A stretch of DNA of 64,000 nucleotides from Scatophagus argus (Eukaryota > Chordata > Actinopteri > Scatophagidae). Shown here in pieces: positions 1-24,799 of the stretch; positions within the stretch are counted from its first letter, which is position 1; every line of letters begins with the position of its first letter. The position numbers and the translations under genes were made by a program. Location of the stretch: contig NC_058502.1 of NCBI RefSeq assembly GCF_020382885.2, positions 13,791,950 to 13,855,949 of the forward strand. The letters run 5' to 3'. The notes below the pieces were generated by a model. The model saw nothing but the letters and a program-made list of their open reading frames with translations, ran no database searches and was not told where the DNA came from.

Positions 1-3000
1 GTCATGTATAATTGTTCTTTGCCGAATGGTGTGGCACGTGAAGGGAAATTTATGTCTTTAAAATACTATTTATGCAGTTTATGTGGATATAAATTCACTT
101 TGTTGGTGTTGATGATGTTTATAATACTTCATGTGACTAGGACTAGGCTTTGGGTTTTAAATAATTGAATATATTTTACCTTGTGCCCTTGTTTCCCAGG
201 TTCTCCTGCTTCACCTTTGACACCTTTGTGGCCCTTGAAAAATACGGAGAACAACTCATTGATCACGTTAGATCTTGGGACACTGACTGATTATTTTAGC
301 ACAACACAAAACATCTCAACTCTGCTACTCACCTTCATGCCAGGAAGGCCAGGATGTCCAGGGGTCCCAGGTGGACAAGAGTTTGGACACTAAACGACAA
401 AATAAAAGTAATAAAATATTCCTGATTTTTGTAAAAAAAAAAAAATCTCTTTCATAACCTCCAGAAAATTAAATGTTACCAGTTCGGCACTGCCCAGCAT
501 TCCAGCTGCACCCTGAAATTTAGAGAAAATCCAAGTGAACACCTCAAGACTGTAACTTATCAACATCACAATGGATCTAAGGGGCTTGTAAAGCAAGCAG
601 TGTGCGGTAGTGGCATCGCTAACGAGGCCAAATTAATTTTATGTCTGCATCATGCTCCTTCCCTTGTGAAATACAAAGTCAAATGTAATCATTTGCAAGT
701 CGTGGGAGATCTCAGTCGGAGCTGTATCACTTACTCTGGGCCCTGCTGGTCCGCGAGGTCCCTGTGGCCCTCTCACACCCATGGCCCCCTGTGGGAAGAC
801 ATTAAATGCATCAAAGAAATGCCCTGGGCTTTACATTACTGCTGAACACTGAAGCTTCTTCCCTGAAAAAAAGAAAAAAGATTACAGTAGGAGTCCCGGC
901 ATGGACAAAGCATTTCTTTGGTTTACTATGAATGAAGCACTTTGCTATAGGAGGATTTTAGGACTGCCAGACTAGAAGGCATTGCTTTAATATTTTAATA
1001 GTGTTTGGTGTTTTCCAAAATAAAATTTTGTTTTGCATCAGTGTCCCCAGTGGTAAAGTGCAAACAATATTTTAAGAAACACTCAGCAAACAAATAACAG
1101 ATTCCTTTCAGTTCCTTTTCTTTGTTTCTTAAACAAATGTGCCTCAAATCTTAGCCAGTCTCAGGTCTGCAAGTCCACTTGTTATACGTGCAAATGATTA
1201 TTCAGGGGGGCTTTTTTATATATATATAAAAAAACATCTTTCAAGGGGACTTTTAAGTTACTATTTTTTTTTACTTTGGAGATTTGTGAGGGCTCAGAGG
1301 CAGCACCTTTCAGTTTAATGACACTGCAGCATACAGTGCTGCACAGTACAAATACACTGTGTTGACATAAGTCAAATAATGACTTTGTAATTATGGAAAA
1401 TAATTGAAGTGAGTTCTAGACTGGTTTCAACAACGCCAGTGTATCCAGTGAAATTGGCTTCACCTACATTCAGCATGTGTCAGCTGGGATTGAATTTCTT
1501 TGTGTTATCACATCTGCGCTGTCACAGGCCAGTGGCAGCATCCACCCACCTTGGTTCTCATGCTGCAGTGTATTTTTATAGCCTGTAGGCTTAACTGAAA
1601 ACAGAATATCAGTCCATTGCTTTGTTTCTACTCACAAGTGGTCCAGCTTTTCCCAATTCACCCGGAAGTCCTCCAGGCCCAGGTGGTCCCTGTTCAAGGT
1701 TACATTTCAGGTATTCAGTATCAATGCATTTTACCAAACTTTAATATAAACTGAAGTATTGATTGTGCAGAATGAACAAACTACTTACAGGGGGTCCATC
1801 TGGCCCAACGCCCTAAAGAGAAACATATACAGCATGACTCAGAGTGAAATAGAGAGTTGGGTGAAACACAGTCACCTTCCATCTGAACCTTGGACTGACA
1901 GAGAGGAAACACTACTCACAGCTGCTCCACGAGGTCCAGGTTTTCCGGGTTCACCCTAAAGAACAAGGGTAAATACATTAGATACATGTGCAAAAACTGA
2001 AACACTGTGCTCAGGTACAATTGAGCTGTTTTAGCCTGCAGACGACCTGAGTTAACATTCCTCCAGCTCATCACATGACTGAGAAGCACACACTTGACCC
2101 AGCAATGCTTAGCCTAATGAAGACCGATGTTGGGGCTTCATTCCCCACAGAGATTACACAGAAGACTTGCAGGATTAAGTCTCATTTGTCATGAAGAATT
2201 GGTTTATGCACTGTGGCTCTCGCTGCCATGCCAAAAGACCGGACAGCAGCTTGGCACCATTTCACAGTCTCTGAAGTGGGAAAAGCAAAGGCTCATTAGT
2301 CACTCACTTTCTGTCCCGGGGGACCATCAGGCCCTGGATCTCCAATAGGGCCGGTCAAACCCTGCAGAGAAGAGACATCATGCTTAACTAACACATCACA
2401 ACAAACCTTGGAGCTCTTCAATGTCAATATGTTTTCACCTTTTATTTGAAAAAAGTGCAAGTTAAATGTACCCACTACCTCAGCAGGCAGCACTTCTGCT
2501 CCCCTAAGTTACATCGTCATAACACAATCATTTTCCCACGGGAGGAGTCTTAGGTATTCATAAGTGAGACTAACTTTACTATGACCCCCTCCTCTAAACT
2601 GTTCCAGTCTAAACTGCACTGCAGCGCAAGTCACTTTGAGATTGAGGCTCAGTTTCTGAACACGTCATGACGTCCACGAGAGTGTGTTCACCTTAGCAGA
2701 CACACAGAAAAAGTCAGCGCCAGGGCAAAGGGCAAAAGTCTCACACTGCAAACCAAGCAGAGAGCAACATTCCTCTGGCTCATTTCAAACAGGCGCGCTG
2801 AAAGAAATCATTCCACACTGTTTTGAGGATTCTCAACAGGAGATGCCAACAGCGGCCAGCCAACAAAGCTGCTATTGTTTTCAGAATCCTGGTGGATGTA
2901 TTGAGGTGACGCCTAATTACTCATAATGCATAAAATATGTACATTTATATAAGATTCTATGTTGACACAACTGAGTGAGTGTTGAACTAAATCCACCTAC

Positions 3001-6000
3001 AGCCTCTCTTTTGCTCAGTCTATCATCAGCACCAGCATTATGGATGGATGTTTTCCTAACCCTCTTTTCAACTCTGAATGGGACAAAGTCAATTACACTC
3101 TGGCCCGGGTTTGCCTCGTCCCAAAGGAAATTTGGATTTGTTCATCCTGTTTAATAAATTCCTCACATTTTTGCACACATATCCTCGACATCCCCTGCTA
3201 AATCTGAAATTTCATTGGCCGCTCTACAACATTAATTAACTGTGAACATATACGATGGGAGGATCGCACTTTGTGGTTCCACCCCCTTGCAGGCTTGGGG
3301 GTTACATGTTGACCTGACTAAAGCAGCAAACACCAAACATTTAAAATATAAAACACAGAGTACTCACATCATTTCCAGGAATCCCAGGTAGTCCTGAAGA
3401 GCCGGGTTTACCTGCATCTCCGTCAGGCCCCTAACAACAATGGTTCCACATACACACATATTTCAGCAAAAGGCTCTACAATGGAAAGCAGTGTGATACA
3501 TCATTTTACTCTTTTATGAAATGTTATAGTTACAGGAAGACCGTCCTCGCCATCTACTCCCCTTTCCCCCTGAAACAAAAGAGATTCAGTGGTTTAAGAA
3601 GAGCAAATAGTGAACTGCTTGCAAAGTGTTTGGCACATTATGTTGACAATGTTACAGAGCTGAGAGCACTCACAGCAACACCATCAATTCCTGGGACACC
3701 TGCAGGTCCAGGAGGGCCAGCAGGTCCTTGGTTCCTCTGAGTAAAAGAATAATAATGTGATCAGAAATTGTATCCGCTCGAATTTCTGAAAACAACCCTT
3801 TTTTTAAAGAATGACATCCCCCGTACAGGCAATGTGAAAAACTGAGAACAGGTGCACTGACTTATTATATGTTGCTAGAAAAAGCTGATACATTGATTTA
3901 AATAGCTTACAACCTACAAAGCTCATTTCTGAATGCAGAATTCATCAGCATTAGACAGAACGTTGCAGAAATAAAAAAAATAAAAGAAAAAGAAAAAAGG
4001 GAAACTCCAAACAAACGTCGCAACACTGACGTTTTCCCCTGACAGATGTCCAATAAATTTAGCCGACTAGATGAAACCGTCTCACCATCTCGCAACAACT
4101 GGTAGTTGAGCATGGGAAAGGGAAAACACTCACCTGCACCTCAGTCACATCAGGCTATAGAGACAAATAGAGAGACCAGAGACAGAGAAACACAGTTAGT
4201 CTTACTTGAGCGGAGCAGATAAGGACAAGCTGCAGGAGCAGAACCAGAAGTGGCCCTCTAACGCTGGGGGCCCGAACCATGATCTCCCCGTGGACAGGAA
4301 AGGTAAAAGTTATAAGTCCTTTCTCTGGGGTTTGTTGGGTTGAAGGAGCCCCCGACAAAACAACCCAACTGAATCCGCTTCAGCTATCTAGACCTTCCGA
4401 GATCCCATCGCCATCAGGGGCTTATGTTTATTCATACGACGCCTGGTTACAGGAAGGGATTGGAGGGTTTATGGAGGGGGGGCACCGCGGGGAGGGGCCA
4501 AGGCGCAGACACCACCAATAGGCAGGGTCAGCGGGTTATTTAACCTCTGCAATGACCCAAAATGATTTTATTCAATCAATTGCTCTGTTTTGTTTTTTAA
4601 TTTATTTATTTATTTATTTTTTTGCGTGACAAATTTAAGCTTAATTTGGTCAGTCGTGCTTTTTCAGGCTGCTGAATTTTACTTCCCCTTTAACATCAAT
4701 CTAGACTTACCCAGCAAATTTCCAACTGTGGTTAAATTAATGATCTGCCACTTCATACTACACAGATTGTTCTCCATGGTGTTATTTTAATTCTCCTTAC
4801 CGATGTCCTGGCTGGGAGGTCATAACAAGCTTCCGTCCGGGCTCGCGTCACGTCGCAGTGAATCACCATTGACTGGAGTTCAAACTTGACAAATAATTGA
4901 AAGGAAATAATAAATTAGCATAGTATGATCACCATAACAGATGCACAGTGTCGCGCCCTAATCCTGGAGCAAGTTGTAGACTATGTTAAAGCTTCACGGC
5001 CCTGTATCGTCACTGCTTTCCAAGATCAAGAGGCTGTTTCCATTAACAATTAAAGCCCCAAGTCTGGATTATCTGCAGCATACGAAGAAAAAAAAAAGCT
5101 GAGAACAGGATATGTTTGCACAATAAATTAGTCACAGTGTGAAACTCATTATCGAAGATTTGCTGTGGGATTTAAGCGCGTATGCAGAAGTCAGAATATG
5201 GTAAAATATGTTAGATATGAATTTATTTTAGGATGTGTTTTTATGCGTAATTGTGCACAACAAAGGCGCATGAATCTTTGGAAACCATCCACCATCTGAG
5301 CTGCAGGGATGTTTTAGCCTGTGCACCGCTCGTATTCTTCACCAGAACCTGCAACAAATTCCACATATTTGTCGGTAAAGCCTGAATGGAGAGACAGCAG
5401 GCTTAAACTACAGACCACCGTGGCAGACAAATCAAACAGGAGGGTGAGAAAACACAGGCATTCCCAAACTTTTGCATGTCAAAGACGACCGAAGAAAACA
5501 GAAAACTCCTCTGCATATTCATTTCACATTTTTGTCTTCCACAGTGTCAGCATCACTGTTGTAATAACGTGTGAAATGTACTAGATGAGAAAGTTTGGGG
5601 ACTGGCAATAAAACAATACAAATGGAATAAAAATTTCAAAACATCGATAATTAATAAAATATGCCACATTCGCAAAAGCTCTATCACTTCATCATATCAT
5701 TCCCGAGATGACGATCTGCTGGGATGTCCAGGCACCGTTTGTGGGCTCTGGATGTAGTTTAACTTCAGTAAAAATTCAGAAATGTATGCTTTACGTTGTA
5801 CTCAGTGCCATGATACAAGCGTACCGGAACTGCCGTCACTGGGTTGTCCTTGAGCTTTCCTATCAACGTGAAGCCATCCAGACTGACTTCTTTTCTGAGT
5901 GGTGTATTCTGAGAACCGATCATCACACAGTCCACGAAAAGGGTAACGGAGCGCCTGCCGACCTCAAGCAGGACTTTGTGCCACCGCTCATTGAAAACAA

Positions 6001-7123
6001 AATCCAGGGGGCTGAAAACAACAGTCTTTTTCTCGGCTTCCAGCGATGTGAAGGTAAACTCCAGAGACTTAGACTCCCCGTTGAGTCTGACTGCCAGCTG
6101 CTCGTTACCATTGACATCTTGCATTTGCCAGATATTCCAGTTTTTATTGACGGTGCTGCCACTCATGCGCAGCACGGCCACGAACGCAAACTCCTCCGGC
6201 AGTCCCAGGGGATAAGCCGATCTGAAACATAGATCCACCGGATAGATAATATAAGATAAGATAAGATAAGATAAGATAAGATAAGATAAGATAAGATAAG
6301 ATAAGACAATCCTTTATTGATCACCAGAGTGGATGGACTGGACATTAGGGGATAGATATTCCAATAAGGATTTACAATTATTCTGCATTTTGTGCTGGAT
6401 TTTAATAGTACCAACCTCTATATTCGTTTTATATCGAATATTTAGTCCTATAAAATGTCACATTTGCGTAGCACCTTTTTAAGATGTGCTACAGAAAAGA
6501 TGTGACGGTCCAGATTGGGCCAGTCTTTGATGTTCAGCACCATGGACAGGGTAAACGGTGTTATACCTGCTCAACCACAAGGTGTCAGTGCTCACTCACA
6601 CATCTCCATTTTGACGTCGTGCAGCTTACCGCGTGTTGATTCTGAAGTTGAATGCTGGGCCTATTTGATAAGCAACTTGCTGAGGAGATGACCCAGTAAC
6701 CTTTTTAACAGTGCCCCTTCTTGCCAGCTCTGCAATGTGGAACTGGGACATAATATAAAAGCCTGGGAGGGGTAAAGGAACAAAAGAAGTATCACTATAG
6801 TGGTTATTTGGAGCAACCTGAGACAAATTGTGAGTAGTGTCAGACTGTATCATCTATGGTATTATGGGAGGATTGTTTACAGTTTCATAAACATATAACA
6901 TCTCCATGACATTTGTAAGTTTTATAGTTTTTATAGTCTTTAGTGGGATTATTATGCTGTAGCACTTTTCTTGTATGGGCAGGGTAACTATCAAGTGAAT
7001 CAAAAAGCAAACTGTGTTTAGTATGTGTGAATCCACCTGGGAAATAATCCTCCCCGACGCTCATCTGAGGGCACATGGACTGCTGTTCCAAGTGAATGCC
7101 AACTTGAGATGAAAATCTCACAG
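1..7123 (-). CDS. col9a1: Collagen alpha-1(IX) chain, long form (partial: first exon not found, 3' part beyond the window)
   Basis: Codes for the alpha-1 chain of type IX collagen, a fibril-associated collagen of cartilage and vitreous. Exons, high to low: 7037-7123, 6630-6762, 5825-6221, 4801-4884, 4134-4154, 3674-3736, 3534-3569, 3368-3430, 2308-2361, 1920-1955, 1789-1812, 1636-1689, 735-788, 480-512, 333-389, 180-233; all phases agree. The first four encode the N-terminal NC4 thrombospondin-N/laminin-G domain, with CPQMSVGEDYFPG, NWNIWQMQDV and a WHKVLLEVGR strand followed by a Cys. From 3736 downward the exons are Gly-X-Y repeats of 24-63 nt, interrupted by the NC3-like CPNSCPPG motif at 362-389, as in human COL9A1. 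The 5' acceptor at 7124-7125 requires an upstream signal-peptide exon that I could not find. The gene continues past position 1. Teleosts have several col9a1 paralogues, so the a/b/c suffix is not assigned. Confidence 0.93.
4206..4280 (-). CDS. col9a1: Alternative first coding exon of col9a1 (short isoform signal peptide)
   Basis: A 25-codon exon on the minus strand begins MVRAPSVRGP, runs through a Leu-rich core (LLVLLLQLVLIC) and ends SAQ directly before a GTAAGA donor. It lies in the intron between the last NC4 exon (4801-4884) and the 21-nt exon 4134-4154 and ends in phase 0, so it splices in frame to that exon (PDVTEVQ) and then to the Gly-X-Y exons. Human COL9A1 is known to have a second promoter at the same place; its exon encodes a short signal peptide and yields a chain without the globular NC4 domain. 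The match in place, phase and protein type makes the call strong. The promoter itself would lie at about 4281-4560; I see an ATTGG (inverted CCAAT) there but no clear TATA box. Confidence 0.85.
6244..6335 (-). repeat. LINE 3' tail with an (ATAAG)11 tandem repeat
   Basis: Eleven perfect ATAAG units occupy 6251-6305. Next to them is the sequence that on the minus strand reads GGTGATCAATAAAGGATTG, the usual 3' end of many teleost non-LTR retrotransposons. The element is heavily 5'-truncated, and its left limit beyond about 6335 cannot be seen. The repeat ends about 30 nt upstream of the acceptor of the col9a1 exon 5825-6221. Confidence 0.75.
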
Positions 7124-7167
7124 CTGCAAGATGGAAACACAGAGAAGCCCGTTAGCAGTCAAAGTGT

Positions 7168-7210
7168 GTGTTTGTTTTTGTGTGTGTGTATGTGTGTGTG
7201 TGTGTGTGTT
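7168..7210. repeat. (TG)n microsatellite
   Basis: An imperfect TG dinucleotide tract lies in the intron upstream of the col9a1 exon 7037-7123. No other function is visible. Confidence 0.8.
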
Positions 7211-9420
7211 TTGTGGGGAATAAAAGCTCAGTGTTTGGAAAGCTGCACCACTGCCTTGAATAAATATTAGGCTATCTCTGACTGTTTGTGGTTTCCTCTT
7301 TAACACTTAAGCTCTAGATTTTCATGTTTAACACATTTCTGGACAGGAAGTTTAAGGTCTTCATCAAGTTTGAATTCCTTTCCCCAGTTCTTTGTCGCAT
7401 CCATTGCACTAAACATCTGAAGTGTAGAAATGTTAATGTGTAATATTATATTTTGATACTTTGTCAGTTTTGTATTTATAATGGCATTTTATTCAGGTAT
7501 TTCCATTTAGTGCACAGTGGAATCTAGACACAAGTGCACAGCTGGACTGCCTAACCCAGCAATGTTAGCACTGTTACACGGACCCACACAGGATACAAGT
7601 CATAAAATATAAATGAGCAGCAGTGTGTACAGAAGGGAGGCAAATTAATGCCTCGTGGAAAAGAATCAATGTCAAGGTCTTATAAGAAGTGCCTTTATAT
7701 CGATGAATGAATTCGGTATGCAATGTGAAACACCTAACAGTGCTCCACAGAGCTCATTACAAATGCATTAAAGGAAAGCTGCACAAGCATTCAAACTCGC
7801 GTCGCAGATGCCACGGTACATGCTAAGCACAGAGAACCAGCTTTGACAAAGACAAACAGCAGTCACAAGTACAATCTAACCAGTAGAGATAGGATTAGCA
7901 TTAAAGGTGGGTAGAAACATAAGTGGCATGCAAGTGGGCATGACTCACCTTTGGAGTAATGTACTGCACTGTTAATCTTGGAACTCAATTATTCAAGTGT
8001 TGTTTCTATTAAATGTTCACACTTATTGCACCTTGCAGGGCTGAAGAACACTTACTCTGAGAATGGAGTCCTGTGCAAAGATACTGCGGGATCACATAGC
8101 TGTAGCACAATGAGTACAGAAGGATATTCCTGGAATGTAATCAGAAATCATGCATTTTGAGGGTGAAATGTAATTGTCTGCTGTCATTTTAGAAATGAAA
8201 CTGGCAGGCATTAATTACACGTCACATTTTTCACGGAGCGCTTACTGAATAAACAAATTACCTTTTGACTCCATCCATTTATCCTGATCTGGGTTTTTAA
8301 TTAAAAAAGCACCTGCTGCAGGATGTTTCCACAGAATGGCTTCCAAGAGAGAACAACACCCTGGATAGCTGCTTCCTCTGCAGGAGTGAAAAACTTCAGG
8401 TCACAGTGAGGGGTCTCTTATAGGCTTGACTGTTGTCATTTATTTGGGGGAGTGAGTCAACACTCTCCTCAGTGTCAACTTAACATTCCAGTGGAGTTCT
8501 CCTGCACCCACTTTGGGTTTAATTTTAAGGTTATTTCAAGCACACAATCACAGTACGGTATCCCATATATAGTTCTATTTTCATAATTTTGTATAATAAG
8601 CAATGCCAAGCAAATTAGCTGTAACCAAAAATAAAAAAGATGTTATCCTGCGGTCAGTGGCTGTATTTGCCCTGCACTCTTTGGTTCTACATTCTCTGTA
8701 TGCTCTATGGTTACACAGTATTCAGACAGCATTGTTTCCACTGCAGTCCAAACTGAAAATTAAAAGACGCTGACTAAGAAGCAGTTCAAACTGTGTTTGC
8801 TTTGTCAGACCTTTTTAAGGAGGCAGTTCTTGAAATAAGGTGAAATGTATTTTTTATTGTAATAATAACATTCAGACTCAGTGTAAAAGCACTGTGTTTG
8901 TGCTCATTACCAGTCACCCAAGCTTTCATGATGCTTTCACAGGGACTTTATTTTAAGGATCTGGAAATGCTGGTGCAGAGAAATAAGAAATGAAACCGCT
9001 TGTTGTATGTTGAAGTCCCTCCCTCGCATTCACTTCCTATATCCTGCCATTTTTACTTGTTTCAAGTGATAAATTGACTGGCCTCTTGAAGCACTGCTAG
9101 TTGAAATTGGACTTATCCCAACCAGAACTTACTGTAGAAGAGAACAGCACCGAAGGCCTCTTTTGTTGGCAGATAGCATTAAACCAATTCACAGTAAGTA
9201 TACAAATTTAGGGATACACACAGGGAAGAAAAACAAAGCACACGACACAGAAAACCATGTCAAATAAATTATTATTATTGTTGTTGTTATTGTTATTGTA
9301 CAATATACTGAACTCTTCAACGCTCCATTTACAGGTGGCAGTTTTGCATGTGGCGTCAGCTGCGCCTCTGTTATGTGCAGTGACGCACAGTTAAATGTTC
9401 GCAAGCGTGCAGCTGGAGCA
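7211..9420. other. col9a1 upstream intron and promoter region between divergent genes
   Basis: This stretch between the first recognised col9a1 exon and the fam135a promoter should hold the col9a1 signal-peptide exon and its promoter. I checked minus-strand donor-like sites near 7947, 8048, 8272, 8911 and 9132. None follows an in-frame ATG plus a hydrophobic leader in the phase needed (one base before CT GTG at 7123). The sequence is otherwise AT-rich and has no long open frame. Exon 1 may lie here as a very short or unusual exon, or the assembly may lack it. Confidence 0.5.
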
Positions 9421-9676
9421 GCCCATTGCTGTCAGCTCTTCAGATTGAGCACAGTTAGCTCGATGGCTAGCGAAGAGCACTGTTTAGAGAGCTAAATGGC
9501 CAGTATACTCTGTGTACCATTTTAAAGGCGTTTCTTCTATAACGTTAGTCAGACTGGGAAGTGAAACAGTCAGCGGTAGTGTTTTCTGTCAGAACCTCAC
9601 AGTGAAAGGACGGCGAGGGGACTACATTTGGAGCTAACGTTGGTTAGCTAGCTAATGTTAGCTTGCCAACGCGATG
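9420..9676 (+). promoter_or_regulatory. fam135a: fam135a promoter region and probable non-coding exon 1
   Basis: A CpG-containing stretch rich in GTTAGC/GCTAAC motifs precedes a strong donor, GCGATG|GTGAGT, whose exon side ends at 9676. The first coding exon begins 1.7 kb downstream at 11377, so 9676 is a good candidate for the end of a 5' untranslated exon. The upstream ATG just before the donor would start a short uORF. The transcription start cannot be placed from sequence alone. Confidence 0.5.
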
Positions 9677-11346
9677 GTGAGTAGAGGTTGCTTTCCTGTG
9701 CAGCTAATGTTAGACCCGGTGACAACTGTTTGGTGGGTGACTAACGTAACGCTAACCGTTACCATGGGATAGCTAAATGGCTATCAGCTGAGACTTTTGT
9801 CGTTAGTTTGTTCAAGTATGCTGTGTTCTGTCTTTGTCGGATATTTCCGACCTTTTGTGGGCCCCGTTCAAGATGTTGTTTTGATAGCTTCCCACCTGTA
9901 ACCCTGAGGATATCTTTACCGAGATTGTGGCCACCAGCTGGGACCTTTGCAATCCCTGTCACCCTGGTAATAGCATCAAAACCATGTAGCTAAGTTATCA
10001 CTTAAAGAGCTGTTTCTTAACGGATGTGTATCTGTTTTGGATTTTAGCGGTTGACATAAACGTTCCCACATTCTTGAAAAACTGCAAACATCAGTTGATG
10101 TCTATTAAGGCCCCGCCATATGTGCTGTTCAGTTAATACGACTGTTGCTGGATGTTTTAATTTTATTTTCACTGAGGTGAGTTGTTGTCTTGAATTGTCC
10201 TTAAGTGACATTTTCATTTTCTTATCAGAGGTTGCCGGAGTTTGGTTGGGGAAACGTGACATTTTGCATTGTTGTGGCTTTTCATTGTAAGGACATGAAT
10301 AGACGTTTTAGCTTGCAGTGACAAGTTAGTTTGTTTATTGCCCGCAGCTTTTAAGCATTAAAATTAGTCAACGCCTTACTTCACCTCTTATATTCTGTTT
10401 ATTAAGTATTATGTAAGTGTATTGGGACATCTTCATACAGGGTTAATGTTTTAAGACTAAACCTGCTAAACCAGTTAATTTCACCACCCGTGTCCCTATG
10501 GCCTCTGTGCACTGCCCAGGTTAATTTGTTTTTAACTTACAGCTGTCAAATATCACTTTTTCCAGGAAAGGTGGCATATTTGGTTATTAACATATCGTAA
10601 CATGTTTCTGTTTCAGTCATAGGTGTCAACCAGGTCAAATTCATGGTGGTACTTTGTGTCTCATTTTGGTTTTCGCTGGCATTAACACAATCACATGTTG
10701 TGTCCCAGTGGATGATTTATTTATTTCATACATGACTAATTTATGGAGCGTCTGTCTTTTTGCTTTTGCCAGTATTCATTTGTTCTTATTACAGCTTAAA
10801 ATGATTAATTTTTTTATTTAGGTCTAAATTAATTCTAAGCTAGAAATGTTTGCATTAAAGACAAGGATGTCTGCGTTTATTTCTAACTCAACCAATTGGT
10901 GATATTATATTTCAGGCCTATTTTTGCGATGTTATTCATAGTATTTTTCCTTATCCTGTCATACAAATGCTATAACTGTCTTGGCTGTTAACCAGTTATG
11001 CCCTGAGGACAGGATGCCAAACATAGACCTCATCATGCCTTCCTAATAATTCTTTTAAAAAGTTACCCATCACCAAAGTCGTACGTATTTTTAAACTTGA
11101 TCTTGTGACTTTACGACTGCTGCTGGTTTTATTTTCACTTTTGGCTTCTGACTTTTGAAGAATGCAGGGCTTCACCTCAGCTTTGTGTGACTTTGGAGTT
11201 TAGCTTATTATATTTTAACCAAATGGAAAGAGGGTTTTACAAAAACAGGTTTGCTCTAGCCCAGATTATTTTAAAAAAAAGTTTTTGAGCTAAAATGACT
11301 AATTTGATTACTTTTACCTGTAGGCCAACAGGTGTAACCCAGATGA

Positions 11347-24078
<12,732 letters not shown>

Positions 24079-24787
24079 AACTGTGGCAGAATCAGCCACA
24101 TGGCTTGATGAGAGGAATGTGGAGCTAATACCTCACTGCATCTAAACCTTATTCTGATTATGATATCTGGATTATCTCTTGGTTTTTAAATAATTAGATG
24201 TATGCTCACTTTTCAAAGACATAAGAAAAATCACAATTTCTTTTATTTCATGTTGTTTGTATTGGAATCACAGTGGATTTCCCCGTTTTTATTTTTCTAC
24301 TGCCATTTTTAAAACATTGTTTTGGTTTTTGTTGTTATTTTCTCCATCATATGCTATATTTTCAGTGTTATTTATGTTTTATGTTTTTACTTTGAATTAT
24401 TTTTCTTCAAGTAATTCAATTCATTTTAGATGCTGAACTGGACATGTAGCTGCTATAAAAATGAAATGGCTGTTTTGGTGAGCTGACCCAAGTCAAACCT
24501 GCACATAACTGTCCTCGTTAATTGCTAACATTTCTCCACCAATTTTAAGAGACACTGCATTAATTTGCACCACAATTACATTTTACAAGCTTTTGTACTG
24601 AAAATGGTCATTTGTACAGGTTACTTTTTTATCAACAATTTTCCATTTTTAACAGCAAAGATTGCATTTGAAATAGGATTGTTGCTCAGACTTTGCAGCC
24701 TTGGCTTTGGTCTTAATGCTTTACGCTGTTCCTTGCCAGTGGAGCATTCTGCACAACATTTACCCAACCTGGTGTTGGGAGAATAAA
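24079..24787 (+). terminator. fam135a: fam135a 3' UTR with poly(A) signal at 24782-24787
   Basis: After the stop at 24076-24078 the sequence is AT-rich and non-coding. A canonical AATAAA at 24782-24787 gives a 3' UTR of about 720 nt. Signals further downstream may also be used. Confidence 0.6.
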
Positions 24788-24799
24788 GCTTCGTCTACA

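Noticed and set aside
7947-7980. Donor-like CCAAAG|GTGAGTC on the minus strand as the end of col9a1 exon 1
   Set aside because: In the required phase the frame meets a stop upstream without an ATG.
8911-8950. Minus-strand ATG AAA GCT TGG GTG ACT G|GTAATG as col9a1 exon 1
   Set aside because: Phase is right but the peptide (MKAWVT) is too short and not hydrophobic enough for a signal peptide.
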